Assembly (NCBI GenBank): GCA_036873755.1
Contig: JAVTVY010051652.1
Location: forward strand, 124,001-188,000
Length of the DNA: 64,000 nt
Origin: Hanleya hanleyi
Taxonomy: Eukaryota > Mollusca > Polyplacophora > Lepidopleurida > Hanleyidae
Direction: 5' to 3'
Part shown: positions 1 through 10,815 of the stretch, piece after piece
Layout of the letters: each line of letters opens with the position of its first letter
Position numbering within the stretch: position 1 is the first letter of the stretch
Position numbers and translations under genes: made by a program
The notes under the pieces: generated by a model
The model's input: the letters and a program-made list of their open reading frames with translations, nothing else
Told to the model about the DNA's origin: nothing
Database searches by the model: none

Positions 1-288
1 ACGCCCGGATCACGACGTGTAATGTCTTCCGGTTATGATCATTTTACGACCATAACAAAGGTGCGTTATTCCAGACAGAGACTATTTCAGAAGGGAATTT
101 GGTAGACTGGAATGCTGCTGAGCAGTCTTCAAATTCAGAGAAATTCGTTAATTTCTATTCAGAGTGCGATATTCGTCATTTCATAATGGAACCACTGTGC
201 ATTTTCGAATCAAGAATCACAAGATCTTTCTTTTGTGAAGCTCTATTGAACAATTCACTGCAATTTAATTCATCAAATACTCAGATAT

Positions 289-703
289 TTGATCACAGTA
301 TTACCATGATAATACTTAATTTACGAAGGGTGGGTTAGATTCAGAAGCAGTTCTGTTTCGAGTAAGTGAAAATTCAGACCACAAGGCTAGTTATCAGTCT
401 AGTGGTGGAGATAAAATATGAATCCAGCTATGTTTTATCACCAATTACCAATATACGAGTTGTCAGAGCATTTCCATTAGAGTTGTATCTAATACCGCTT
501 ATGCCGTGTGGTCATATCATCTAAGTTGCCACATGAACAGGTACAATAAAAGCGTACCTGAGATACAACACATATCACGAATCGTTAGATTCATGGTATG
601 TGCTTTAGAATAGGTTAACCGGAAGACTATATTGTGAAGTCATGTGGCTCTGCCAGTATGTCGGCACCTCTTCCCACTTCCCTTATATGTGTTGTAATTA
701 TAT
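289..703 (+). mobile_element. Family C retroposon, longest copy (about 415 bp)
   Basis: Copy II of repeat R1 runs straight from the base equivalent to 288 to the base equivalent to about 704, so this segment is an insertion and copy II is its empty site. It contains the S-module (485-566) followed by about 130 bp ending in ATGTGTTGTAA. The same 3' end is found in copies at 18338, 19479 and 34638 (all minus strand), whereas the 5' ends differ. A constant 3' end with variable 5' ends is typical of retroposed elements (SINE-like). I see no tRNA, 5S or 7SL head. Confidence 0.65.
485..566 (+). other. S-module (structured repeat domain), best-folding copy
   Basis: The outer strands GTATCT (485-490) and AGATAC (561-566) are perfect complements. 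Inside, CAGGTAC (538-544) pairs with GTACCTG (554-560) around the 9-nt loop AATAAAAGC. CGTGTGG (505-511) pairs with CCACATG (529-535) with one G.U pair. Other copies keep these stems with different bases. It is probably an RNA structural domain of retroelements; its function is unknown. Confidence 0.65.
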
Positions 704-892
704 ATTGTACAGTTTCGCAACATGCAATATAAAAATATCAGGAACTTAGCACCTATTGAGACTGAATGGAATTCGTGGACACGTCAACCTTTCTTCCTGA
801 GATGTGAGGGGACATGGTCATTACTGGTACAGATACATTCATCTGCTCATATAACGGTATATAGAGTAAGAGAAACCAGAAACACTGCAGTG

Positions 893-1012
893 TATTCGTG
901 AGTTATACTATCTTCAGTATATTCGGGAGTTATATACTATCTTCAGCATATTCGTGAGTTATATACTAACTCCAATATATTCGTGAGTTATATACTATCT
1001 TCAGTATCAAAT
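893..1012. repeat. About 29-bp tandem repeat, 4 units
   Basis: Four imperfect units of the type ATTCGTGAGTTATATACTAT plus CTTCAGTAT lie head to tail. The paralogous position in copy II (about 8484-8540) has only two units, so copy number has changed since the copies diverged. Confidence 0.75.
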
Positions 1013-1321
1013 TGTGGGGTTTGCGACCACTTTTTCCTGGAAAAATATGTTTTCTGTTTCTATTGGTTACATGAAGCGAACAGTGCCACGATTTAACTCA
1101 AATTTTTGATATAACAATAATGGCAATGATATAATTTAATATACCTGAGATGAAGAATGGACACGAGAACCTCAAGCTGTTCAGGTCCATCTACACCTGT
1201 GATACTGGTACGATTACCACTGTAGGGAACTTGAACTTTAGGATACAATAAAAAATGGGAATGTCACAGGGGACATATCTGGACACGGTGCTATATCTGT
1301 CACCACAGCTCCCGAGCTAGA

Positions 1322-1414
1322 GTATCTATTTTAGATTTAGCTGGTGATAGGGGCAGTATGGTTAGTTCATAGTTTCCACATGAATATACTGCAATAAAAT
1401 CGCGGCTGAGATAT
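1322..1414 (+). other. S-module copy, left fold-back arm (diverged)
   Basis: GTATCT at 1322-1327 faces AGATAT at the other end (one change). The inner hairpin is eroded (ACTGC against GCGGC). It is recognisable mainly by the conserved CAATAAAA loop and the CGGCTGAGAT edge. Confidence 0.55.
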
Positions 1415-1683
1415 CAAGTTTACGTCTCAGAATTCTCCATATTCTACTTGGAATGAGAGGTGCCCAGACGGGCTTTCCTGTGGAGTCATATGGTTGCTTT
1501 TTAGCCGCCAAAATTCGTAAAAATTCCTTCTCTTACATATCTCACCAATTGAAGCGATAAGCAAGAGGTGGAAAAAATTGACGTCTGGCGACTAAAACGC
1601 AACCATATGACTCTACTGGAAAGGTTCCCTCGGCACCATATATTCAGACAAGAGAATACGGTGGATTTTCGGATGTAGACTTA

Positions 1684-1775
1684 GTATCTCAGCCGCGCTT
1701 TTATTGCAGCTGTTCGCGTGAAGAGTATGAAGTATATACCCAGCCTCTATCACGGGCTTAAGCGGAATTAGATAC
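1684..1775 (-). other. S-module copy, right fold-back arm
   Basis: Read on the minus strand the inner stem is CAGCTGC / GCGGCTG, seven pairs including one G.U, around the loop AATAAAAGC (1690-1712). The outer strands GTATCT (1684-1689) and AGATAC (1770-1775) pair perfectly. Confidence 0.6.
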
Positions 1776-1800
1776 GCTAGCTCGTGAGCTGTGATGACAG

Positions 1801-2892
1801 ATCAGCTCAGACAACTCCTCTGATGTTAATGGATGAGCATCGTGGACGTCTGACAGAAAATTCACAGTCTGGTAGACCGTTTGTTACAACTGCGGTATAC
1901 TGTAGTTTTAATGAAGGAATAAGGCTGGTCTGATCCAGACAAACAGACGCTGACAAGATGCTATATGTGTATCAGCTTGACATGCTAAATAACAATGCAC
2001 AATCATAAAATTATGCCTCCCAACGTTCAGGCTCAGTCAATAAAGACCAGTAGCAGAGTACAATTGTAGAACAAAAACAATGAGATAATTCCATCTACCG
2101 GTTGTTAGTTCCGTGGCTGAAATGCTTAAAGACAAAACGAGTGGCAACCATCCGGGTATCAACGCTAGCCATTGTTCGTCTGACAAAGCCGTATCATGGC
2201 GGAGTGCGGATCTGACATAACGAAGAGCAGTTGTCTTATTTTCGTGACCTCATGACATCCCCGAATATGATCATATTTAAGAGAATTGAGAGCCATTGTG
2301 TCGTATGTGTCGTATTTCGTCTGTACTGGGTACTTTTGTTAGAAAATTCAGCTTGTTTTGAAAAATTCGACAAATCACCAGGCTGTAGCCCCATAAGAGC
2401 AGGCAAATGAACGTCCTCTACTCCCTTAACTAAAACTTGAATGAAGGAGACCTCTATAATGCCATAACGTTCCACAAGCAAAGAGAGACAAGCGATGTAA
2501 GTTTTTTTCAATACGGATTTATAACAGGATAATTTGAATATTGTTATTATTACAATTTAGCAAAATATATTCGCCCCAAAATCGTATAAAACTTACATCA
2601 CATAAAACAAATGTATGTAAGCAACATTTTAGAAAAAAATGAAAGCTTTACAGTTCACCTTTAATAATATCCCCAAATACATATCACTGACGAGTAGTTT
2701 TTTTTATCCAAATGAATACAAAGTTCGATTTCTGAAGTATATTTTATCTCTCCCAATTGTGATTGCTATTATAAAAAACACAGAGATTTTGCACGGCATG
2801 GTGTTCATACAACCCCTACGACCAGATAGCTGGTGCGCTACCTTCGTGGAGGTTATTGGTAATCAGATGATACTTTGAACGAGGGATTAATG
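1801..2892. other. Non-coding, remnants of fold-back family flank
   Basis: 1801-1870 matches 26465-26545 in inverted orientation and 1875-1915 resembles 11460-11510, so the start still belongs to the fold-back family. The remainder is AT-rich. A 91-codon open frame at 2236-2511 (minus) has no motif I recognise and no second copy, so I do not call it a gene. Confidence 0.5.
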
Positions 2893-2998
2893 GCTGGTTT
2901 TTACTGTGGCTTGTTAGGGTCATGCATTGATTTTTGCAATTTTCTGCCTTTTACTAGTTTTCAAGATTTCACTTCGCGTTTTCTGTAATTACAAGCGT
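2893..2998 (+). repeat. Inverted end, left
   Basis: It is the inverse complement of 4400-4513 with scattered mismatches and small gaps. Its inner edge abuts the conserved 3' end (AATTACAAGCGTC) of the YIDD element tail. Confidence 0.6.
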
Positions 2999-3386
2999 CT
3001 AGTCCGTCATTCATAATCCAGCCGTCGTCCATTAGAGAATATCCGCGTCCATAATCCAAAGACCTATTCCATTATCCACATAATAGTATTAGCACCAAAT
3101 TCAAAAAGACAATCATAGTATACATAAACATAGGCTTGTTTCCTGCAAGAGAGAAGCGGTCAACAGTTTTCAATGATGCCGGCAAGACATCATGATGTTC
3201 CAAAAATATCAAATCCGTATCGCTGATCAGTGTTCTTAATCCATAATATTCGTTGTAAAGTCGTCATCTAAAGAATGATGTATCTCAGTCACGCTTTGAT
3301 TGTGACTGTTCATATGAGTACCATGAGGATCTTGACGTACATGGGTTCATACGGCCCCTAGCCCCGGGTTAAGCGGAATTAGACAC
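2985..3386 (-). repeat. 3' tail of YIDD retroelement, copy I
   Basis: On the minus strand this follows the reverse transcriptase frame and matches 14938-15345 and 46914-47310 (both plus). It begins with an S-module, passes through a GGAACATCATGATGTC segment, and ends at GACGCTTGTAATT. The common end point in three copies suggests a true 3' terminus. Confidence 0.75.
3280..3386 (-). other. S-module copy in YIDD element tail
   Basis: The minus-strand inner stem is CAGTCAC / GTGACTG (3286-3308), seven Watson-Crick pairs that differ from the family C copy at three pair positions. The outer stem is GTGTCT / AGATAC with one G.U pair. The second stem is CGTATGA / TCATATG with one G.U pair. Confidence 0.65.
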
Positions 3387-3389
3387 AAG

Positions 3390-3910
3390 TTACGAAACGT
3401 AGCGCCATAGATCTTGCACGCTACGTTCGTATTTTGCTATCAGCATGCGATATGTATCGCCAAATTTGAGAAACTTTGAGTGGAGGCGCTTGGTGGAATA
3501 GCCCTGTTTTATAAGTTTCTGCAACAATGTTTTGTGACGTTGATTAAAATCATCACATTTAACACAGGATCTAGCAAATGCTACTAAGCGAGATATGTAT
3601 ACGCCATATGCAGGTCCCACTGGAATATTACTATCCAGAAAGGGATAGTTTACGATATCGAAATTGTAATAATCTCTTTTGTCATAAAGTCGACGAGAGA
3701 GAATGCTCGCTTCATTTTTATAGAGATAGAGATCTAAATAAGATGTGCCTGTAGGGCTATCTGTAGTTTCCTTCAAATCCAGTGAAGGTGGATATATATC
3801 CTTCACTGCGTCATTTATATAGCGATTATCCACAGCGAGAAGATCGTCTATATAGCGTTTGGTGAAATATCTTGCCATTGACATCGATTCATTTTCGAGA
3901 TATAAAGTTG
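3390..3910 (-). pseudogene. Reverse transcriptase C-terminal fragment (YIDD), copy I
   Basis: The 164-codon frame from the ATG at 3884 opens near the catalytic motif RYIDDLL, which is the YxDD of reverse transcriptase motif C. It then shows FLDL-like SYLDLYL, LYDKRDYYNFDIVNYPFLDS and PAYGVYISRLV, a thumb region I associate with a family of invertebrate retroelement reverse transcriptases that I cannot name. The frame stays open upstream of the ATG back to a TAA near 3919, but the fingers and palm are missing, so it is a fragment. The stop lies 4 bp before the conserved tail. A more decayed second copy is at 14503-14919. It probably has no current function; the preserved frame suggests fairly recent decay. 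Confidence 0.75.
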
Positions 3911-4008
3911 TTTTCTGATTTTAACGATTTCTTCTATCCATTTTCATGCGACTGCAAAAATCGAACAACCATGTGAAAACACTAAAAATTAGCAAAAACA
4001 TCGAACAA

Positions 4009-4178
4009 GTATTTCAACCGCGGTGGAAACTATTTCAACCGCGATGGAAACTATTTCAAACCGCGGTAGAAACTATTTCAACCGCGGTGAAAAGTATTTC
4101 AACCGCGGTGGAAACTATTTCAACCGCGGTGGAAACTATTTCAACCGCGGTGGAAAGTATTTCAACCGCGGTGGAAAT
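4009..4178. repeat. 21-bp tandem array, about 8 units
   Basis: The unit TATTTCAACCGCGGTGGAAA plus C contains the palindrome CCGCGG. It gives overlapping repetitive open frames in two phases (STAVETI- and NRGGNYF-type), which I regard as spurious. Confidence 0.85.
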
Positions 4179-4399
4179 TACACGGCATTTTCTGTTTCTT
4201 TTTTGCTATTTCTGATGTTTCACGCAATTTTCGAGGTTTTCGCTAATTTCCAGTGTTTTCGTGTGGTCGTTTGAATTATTCTTGTCTCTTGAAAATGAAT
4301 TTCCAGCGTTTTCGTATGGAAATGGTTGCAGTTTCTTGAGAAAGAATAAAAAAATTAGGGATACATTTTGAAAAATCGAAAATGAATCTAAGAGGATGA

Positions 4400-4513
4400 C
4401 AGGAAAAGAGAGAAAATGCGAAAGTGAAATCTTGAAAATTAGGGAAAGGCAGAAGATTCTAAAGATCAATGCATGGCCCTAACAAGCCACCGCAGGTTTT
4501 CAACGTGGTCTTA
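4400..4513 (-). repeat. Inverted end, right
   Basis: It is the inverse complement of 2893-2998 and closes the 1.6-kb composite. Confidence 0.6.
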
Positions 4514-7299
4514 ATCAGTATAAGTTTTCAATTTCAAATAAAATCGGAGACTGAATGAAGAAATTGCAATAAGTCAAGCAAATCTCTAAGTCAATTCATT
4601 CTTCACCAAACCCGCTAAAGCATTTAAGAAATAAAATGTTTTCATAGGATAATTCATGACTGTAGAAAGCACATTAAATGCATGTTACATCTTGAATTGA
4701 TTACCATGTATAGTGTAACTGTAAAGATCACAGAGAATGTAACAAATGCGAAGGGAGGTGTTGTCTTAGACGATGGCTTGTCTCTCTGAAAAATTGTTCC
4801 ACCACATAAGGGGACATTCCGCCGTTTGACGGATTAGTGTAAGATGACAGGACATGTGAAGTATGACACTCTTCGTCCCATGTTCGTCCTGCCCTTCCGG
4901 ATAAACACTCTCAAAATTTTTATAGTGACACTTTATAAGAATACTCACAGTGACTGCTCTAAAATCATGGAATTCAGAAATAATTCATTGTAGCTTTCAA
5001 CTTCAGTTTTACCTCGGTATTTCATAACTAGAAGTGTCGGAAACCAAAGATGGAAAATTTCAACACTTTAAGATAAGTCACTGTGGACATACTTGTTGGC
5101 TACATCATTATTGAGCGTGTATAGTGAAATCGAAGAATGAAACACATGAATATTTCTGTTGCACTATTATATAACAAGACGTACTTGGTAAAATAATTAA
5201 GGTGATGTCCATGAGAAAATCCAAGGATCCTAACTTGGATGACGATATTGTTTAACTTTCTATATGACACAAATTTTAGTGTACACACATATCGATCGAA
5301 AAACCCTTCCGACAATAAAAGACCACTAAAAATCCTCGTTGATATAAGCCGTCTTATAGAAATACAACACGTGTAAACATATTTTCACGACGAAAATACA
5401 AAAATAATAATAACAATAAAAATAAAAAAATCCAACGGAAAAAACCCCCCATTCCTTTCTTCATGTTCTTTAGATCCTCGTTGAGGAATCATTTCTCTGC
5501 TCCTATTAAAGCCTGGGCCCTGATTAAATGCATGGTCCTTACATATGATCCAAATGGATTGGTGTACTCTGCCTACATAGCCGTGATATATTTGGTCAGT
5601 ATTATTTTTATTTCATAGACATTTGGAATTTGTGCTTTCAAACGAAATAGATCTTTCTATTATAACCCACATCGTAATTTCAGAAGTAACGCATATCACC
5701 GCATCTTCATGCCAGGCGCGAGACTGAACGGCAGGTTCACGCATATACGTCTTTTTTTTCACGATATCCAACAACGCCAGAGTATTTTGCCTGAGTGCTG
5801 GTTCCACAGTTCAAGAAATTCGCACAACAAATTTTGTTAGACTAATTTCAGCCTTTTAGCACAAGTAAGCGTCCCGAGATCGCGGCTTTGCTGGCTCTCG
5901 TAAAAAAACGCACGTGCTTGAACCTGCCCTTAAGTCTCGCATCTGACATGAATATGCGGTAATATGTTGTACTTCTGGGATTACGATGTAGTATATTGAT
6001 GCGGAAATTCATTTATGGACGTCGACTGAATATTGAATGTCGGATCTTACGCTTGCTATTACAAATTTGATACAAAAATACACGGAAACCTTACTGAGAT
6101 TAGATTATAGACTGGTTTGAGTTAATCCAGACAGAATTGGGTATCTCTTTTGTTCATCATGTCTGAATAGTCAGCAGCGACAAATAATTAGGTTATATAA
6201 TTGCTTTTGTCTCGACGCGATTCCCCTTAGGTATTAGAGGTACTATCCCACAGAAGCATATCCTCTAACTAATGAGACCATTCGCTGGGGTTCAATAGCC
6301 AATTCGAGCAACATCGTCTGACATTACGCCATTTTAGATTGTCAGCGCAGCTGAAAATAGTAGTTTCCACTAATCTCAAGAGTCTGAATGTGTGCTACAG
6401 TAATCGATGTAAGTAATTAATTGCTATACTATACGTTTCGCTGACATTGATAATTGGTTGTCACCTGATTACCACTAAGATCTTCTTTTGGAGGTCAGAC
6501 AGATAAACCCAGGGTTGTCAATTCGAAACTCGGTGTTATCGAATTAATATCCCTGAGATATCGGATTCAGGATTTCTGAATTATTGGACATTGAACCTTC
6601 CGTAACCTTCCACATTATAGAATCACTGTCACATCAGAGTGTCTCCGCAATAGGATCAACAGTTCAAGTCACTATCCATAAGTTGGAAAGAAGGAAGAGA
6701 GACCGAGGAAAACGTCACATTTGGGAGATACAAAATAACCGGCTCAACAATGGACAAAGCTCAAGGAGAGAGAGATAATGCCATCGTCGTGCGACTTCCT
6801 GTGCCATTCCTCTCAGTAGGTAAATCTTAAATCAGAGGTCCTGTTTCCAGCAAATATCCCGACAAATCTCCAAAACTTGAGTACCATGCGTTGCAAAAGT
6901 GTCATTCTTGGAACCCAGTGGCCCCATGGCATTTGTGCATTTACGTGACTGGAAATGTTCTTTTTATCTATAATCAATTACTAGTTGGTGAAAGCATTTA
7001 CAATATGGGCGATTTGGAAAAGTTTTAAAAAGAAAAGAATCGATCAATCTGGATCCGAAGTACAAAGTTGGGCAATCCACACTCATGATTTCTGTTCTGA
7101 TTCAGGGGAAGCTTCGTCCTTACTGCTACTACAAGAACCTACCAGGATCCATGTAGTTGTTTACAGCCCTCCAAAAGAAAAGAGAACCGAAACGATGTTA
7201 CACATTCACTAATAAGTTACCTTTTTGTATTCTTCGCGGAATTATAGTGATCATTCTGCTGTAGGCTCCATCCAGTTTATATATGGCCCTTAAGATAAT
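4514..7299. other. No gene seen; AT-rich intergenic DNA
   Basis: I see only short open frames without recognisable motifs. There is a simple A/T stretch at about 5396-5440. 5985-6060 resembles a decayed end of the YIDD tail (a GACGTCGACTGAATATTGAATG-type segment followed by ACGCTTG). Confidence 0.5.
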
Positions 7300-7901
7300 A
7301 ACTAGATATTGATGCTGCAGAAGTCCCACACGATAACAACTGTTGATGGTTCCTTAAATTGTCTTCTCGTCAATTTATACACAATTTAAGCCTAAAGATA
7401 CACTCGATAAATTTTAACAGATTGATGTTTCGCTGGAATTAAGCTTATCACATGGATAAGTTTATAGCAAACCATTCCAGTGCATGTATTAACCAGTTTG
7501 AGTTAAGCTGGACCGGTTCGACTCTGACTCCGTATATTTTATCGATCCTCGTGGAATCAATTATTTCCAACCCACGTTACTAATCTCCTTACACCAGTAG
7601 AACTAGATATTGATGCTGCAGAAGTCCCACACGATAACAACTGTTGATGGTTCCTTAAATTGTCTTCTCGTCAATTTATACACAATTTAAGCCTAAAGAT
7701 ACACTCGATAAATTTTAACAGATTGATGTTTCGCTGGAATTAAGCTTATCACATGGATAAGTTTATAGCAAACCATTCCAGTGCATGTATTAACCAGTTT
7801 GAGTTAAGCTGGACCGGTTCGACTCTGACTCCGTATATTTTATCGATCCTCGTGGAATCAATTATTTCCAACCCACGTTACTAATCTCCTTACACCAGTA
7901 G
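7300..7901. repeat. Perfect 301-bp tandem duplication
   Basis: 7300-7600 and 7601-7901 appear identical at every base when read side by side. The end of the unit (ATCTCCTTACACCAGTAG) is also found, diverged, at 22930-22950, so the duplicated segment belongs to repeat R1. The identity implies a very recent duplication or an assembly artefact. Confidence 0.9.
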
Positions 7902-8832
7902 AGCGGTAATTTGTCAACGTTCAATTCATTCCGAAAGTCATGAAGCGATCGGTCAATTCAGGATGCAGCAATTTAAGTATTTGTCGTCCGATGTTTCATG
8001 CTATTACCGGATATCAGACGCCTGGATCACGACGTGTAATGTCTTCCGAATACGATCATTTTACGACTATAACAACGGTGCGTTATCCCAGACAGAGACT
8101 ATTTCAGAGGGGAAATTGGTAGTCTTCAAATTCAGAGAAATTCGTTAATTTCTATATAGAGTGCGATATTCGTCATTTCATAATGGAACCACTCTGCATT
8201 TTCGAATCAAGAATCATAATATCTTTCTTTTGTGAAGCTGTATTGAACAATTCACTGCAATTTAATTCATCAGATACTCAGATATTTTTTATATTGTACA
8301 GTTTTGCAACATGCAATATAAAAATATCAGGAACTTAGCACCTATTGACACTGAATGGAATTATTGGACACGTCAACCTTCCTTCCTGAGATGTGAAGGG
8401 ACATGGTTATTACTGATACAGATACATTCATCTGCTCATATAACGGTATATAGAGTAAGAGAAACCAGAAACACTGCAGTGTATTCGTGAGTTATATACT
8501 ATCTACAGTTTATTCGTGAGTTATATACTAACTTCAGGATCAAATTGTGGAGATTCCGAACACTTTTTCAAAGAAAAATATGTGTTCTGTTTCTATTGGT
8601 TACATGAAGCGAATAGTGACACGATTTAACTCAAACTTTTGATATAACAATAATGACATAATATAACATACTTGAGTTGAAGAATGGACATGAGAACTCA
8701 AATTTATTTCAATGGTTACCTCAAGCTGCTCGGGCCCATCTACACCTGTGGCGCGGGTACGATTACCACTGTATGGAACTTGAACATTAGGATACAACAA
8801 AAAAGGAGAACATATCTGGACACGATGCTATA
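7902..8832. repeat. Dispersed repeat R1, copy II
   Basis: It matches 1-288 and 704-1294 and lacks the 415-bp family C insertion. Its left part (7902-8060) also matches 22950-23110. Confidence 0.8.
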
Positions 8833-9310
8833 TCTGTCACCACAGCTCCCGAGCTAGACTATCTATTTTCGCTTTAGCTGGTGCTAGGGGTAGTATGGTT
8901 ACTCCATAGTTTCCACATGAATAACTGCAACAAAATCGCGGCTGAGATATCGAGGTTACGTTTCAGAATTCTCACTATTCCACTTGAAATGCGAGGTGCC
9001 CAGACAGGCTTTCCTGTGGAGTCATATGGTTACTTTGTAGTCGTCAAAATTCGTAAACAAATTCCTCCTCTTACTTATCTGACCAATTGAAGCGATATGC
9101 TGGAGGTAAACAAAATTGACGTCTGGCGACTAAAAAGTACCCGCATGGCTCTACAGGAAAGGTTCCCTCGGCACCATACATTCAGACAAGAGAATACGGT
9201 GGATTTTCGGATGTAGACTTAGTATCTCAGCCGCGCTTTTATTGCAGCTGTTTGCGTGGAGAATATGAAGTATCCACACGGCCCCAAGTACGGGTTTAAG
9301 CGGGATTAGA
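8833..9310. repeat. Fold-back element, copy II
   Basis: The two inverted arms carry an eroded plus-strand S-module (about 8858-8950) and a better minus-strand one (9222-9309, hairpin 9228-9250, stem CAGCTGC / GCGGCTG). It parallels 1295-1800. Confidence 0.65.
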
Positions 9311-9720
9311 AAGAAATTATTGTCCATTGGAAGTCACAAATTTATATGTTAGCATTTCATATGTGTTGAACCTGCAACCCCTGAAACATTGGATAGACAA
9401 CTATCCTGATCCAAACGAAAAACATTTTTCAAAGGAATTTATTTTATCTATGAAATACTCGAAAGCAATAGCTTTGAGGCACCATGAAATCACACTCAGA
9501 TAAAGGAAACAGCAATGGGCACAACCTATAGAACTTTAGTGCCGGGCTTCCTGCTTCCACAGTTATATTCTCAGGTTGAAACCAGTGTGAAAGGGGTGCG
9601 ATAGATAAAATCAAAGAATCATACAAGCGTTTCCTTGATGACGGTTTTTTTTGGTCTGGGAAAACTATAAATTCATTTAATTTGAATTGTCACGTTCATC
9701 CCGGATATCATCCTCCAAAT
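9311..9720 (+). pseudogene. Penelope-like reverse transcriptase fragment, plus copy
   Basis: The first frame reads VTNLYVSISYVL with HWIDNY and FSKEFIL. After a frame change it has a degenerate motif-B segment, AMGTTY, corresponding to the GTAMGT-KxAP region of Penelope-like reverse transcriptases. After further breaks comes RFLDDGFF, a degenerate YxDD-region motif. Frames are broken at several points. It abuts an S-module on its left and is the inverted partner of the minus-strand fragment at 9780-10815. Confidence 0.65.
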
Positions 9721-9779
9721 ATTTATAGTTATAACAATAGCGGTGTTGCTAAACCTGGTAGACTTACTGTGAATGATAT

Positions 9780-10815
9780 CCGGCATAAAAACCGTTAAAT
9801 ATATCGATACAATTAAATATAAAACTTGAACTCTTATCGACATCTATTAAACACGAGAACATATATAAGACTCTGGGGATCGCAGTTGATTTTGCGCTTG
9901 ATGTGGAAACATGGGTTGTTGTTGTTTTAGAAATGAAACGATCCGCTAACAATAATATTGGAGCAACATTTGCATTATTTATCCCACATTGGATGTTGTG
10001 CAAGAAGGGAAATTTGGGGAGTTAAATTGCGATTTATTTGAAAGTTCCTTGAGACCAGAACCTTGCCTCGATGCATTGATGATTTCAACATTGCTAATTC
10101 AAAGGTTTCCCTAACCGTTCACGTTCTTCTAACATGGATATATTGTCTTTAATAACAGGGAAGAAATTGTCGCTCTTAGAATTATTTATGCGTATAAAGG
10201 GCGTCCAAAGTTAACGAATGTCAATGGCTGAAGCTTTTGCAAATCGTTATCATTCAAGCTTCCTGGAATTAATGTCTCTTTTTTGGAAGAAATTGCTTTA
10301 GGTCGTTCAACCATTTTGTTTCGGAGTTCTAACTTTGTTATGATGAAATGGCGCAAAATCGTCGTACTACGGTGAACGTCACTCGGTTCTTTGATGTGAG
10401 TGGAATGAATTGTAGCACATATACTATTCATTTCCCATTGGTCTGTATCTGTGATAATTTCATAGTTTTCCCAGATCAAAAAACCGCCATTAACTCTTGT
10501 GTGATTCTTTGATTTTATCTATCGCACCCCTTTCACACTGGTTTCAACCTGAGAATATAACTGTGGAAGCAGGAAGCCCGGCACTAAAGTTCTATAGGTT
10601 GTGCCCATTGCTGTTTCCTTCATCGGAGTGTGATTGCATGCTGTCTCCCAAATTCAAAGCTATTGCTTTCTATTATTCCAGATAGAATAAATTCCTTTGA
10701 TAAACGTTCTTCGTTTGGACTGCGATAGTTGTCTATCCAATGTTTCAGGCGTTTCAATGTCAACACATATGAAATGCTAACATATAAATTTGTGACTTCC
10801 AATGGATAAGAAATC
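9780..10815 (-). pseudogene. Penelope-like element: reverse transcriptase plus GIY-YIG remnant
   Basis: Reading leftwards: VTNLYVSISYVL (near 10800), AMGTTY (near 10590), an open frame at 10479-10186 with NSICATIHSTHIKEPSD that corresponds to the end of the palm, then NISMLEERERLGK, and near 9900 CKCCSNII followed by CDPQSLIYVLVFNRC. The last part fits the cysteine-rich linker and start of the GIY-YIG endonuclease typical of Penelope-like elements. Stops and frame changes separate every block, so it is dead. It converges tail to tail with the fragment at 9311-9720. Confidence 0.65.

Larger units (their letters stand above)
1..1294. repeat. Dispersed repeat R1, copy I, cut by window edge
   Basis: The first 290 bases match 8020-8290 almost base for base, and 704-1294 matches 8290-8832, so this is one of two long paralogous copies; a third shorter relative lies at 22840-23110. 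The copy is interrupted by a family C retroposon at 289-703 that is absent from copy II. No reading frame is conserved between copies (the frames here are short and unrelated to known domains), so I read it as non-coding repeat DNA. It continues to the left of the window. Confidence 0.8.
1295..1800. repeat. Fold-back element with about 200-bp inverted arms
   Basis: The left arm (about 1295-1530) and the right arm (about 1560-1800) are inverted copies of each other: both carry the word AGTCATATGG and its surroundings, an S-module, and CACAGCTC-CGAGCTAG outside the module. A second copy is at 8833-9310, and single-arm pieces are at 22285-22345 and 26465-26700. There is no coding content. Confidence 0.7.
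2893..4513. mobile_element. 1.6-kb composite with long inverted ends
   Basis: 2893-2998 is repeated in inverted orientation at 4400-4513; shared words include GGCTTGTTAGGG with CATGCATTGAT and its complement. Between the ends lie the 3' tail and reverse transcriptase fragment of the YIDD element (minus strand) and a 21-bp array. I see no clear target duplication. It may be a fold-back element that captured the retroelement fragment, or inverted copies of another repeat that bracket it. Confidence 0.5.
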
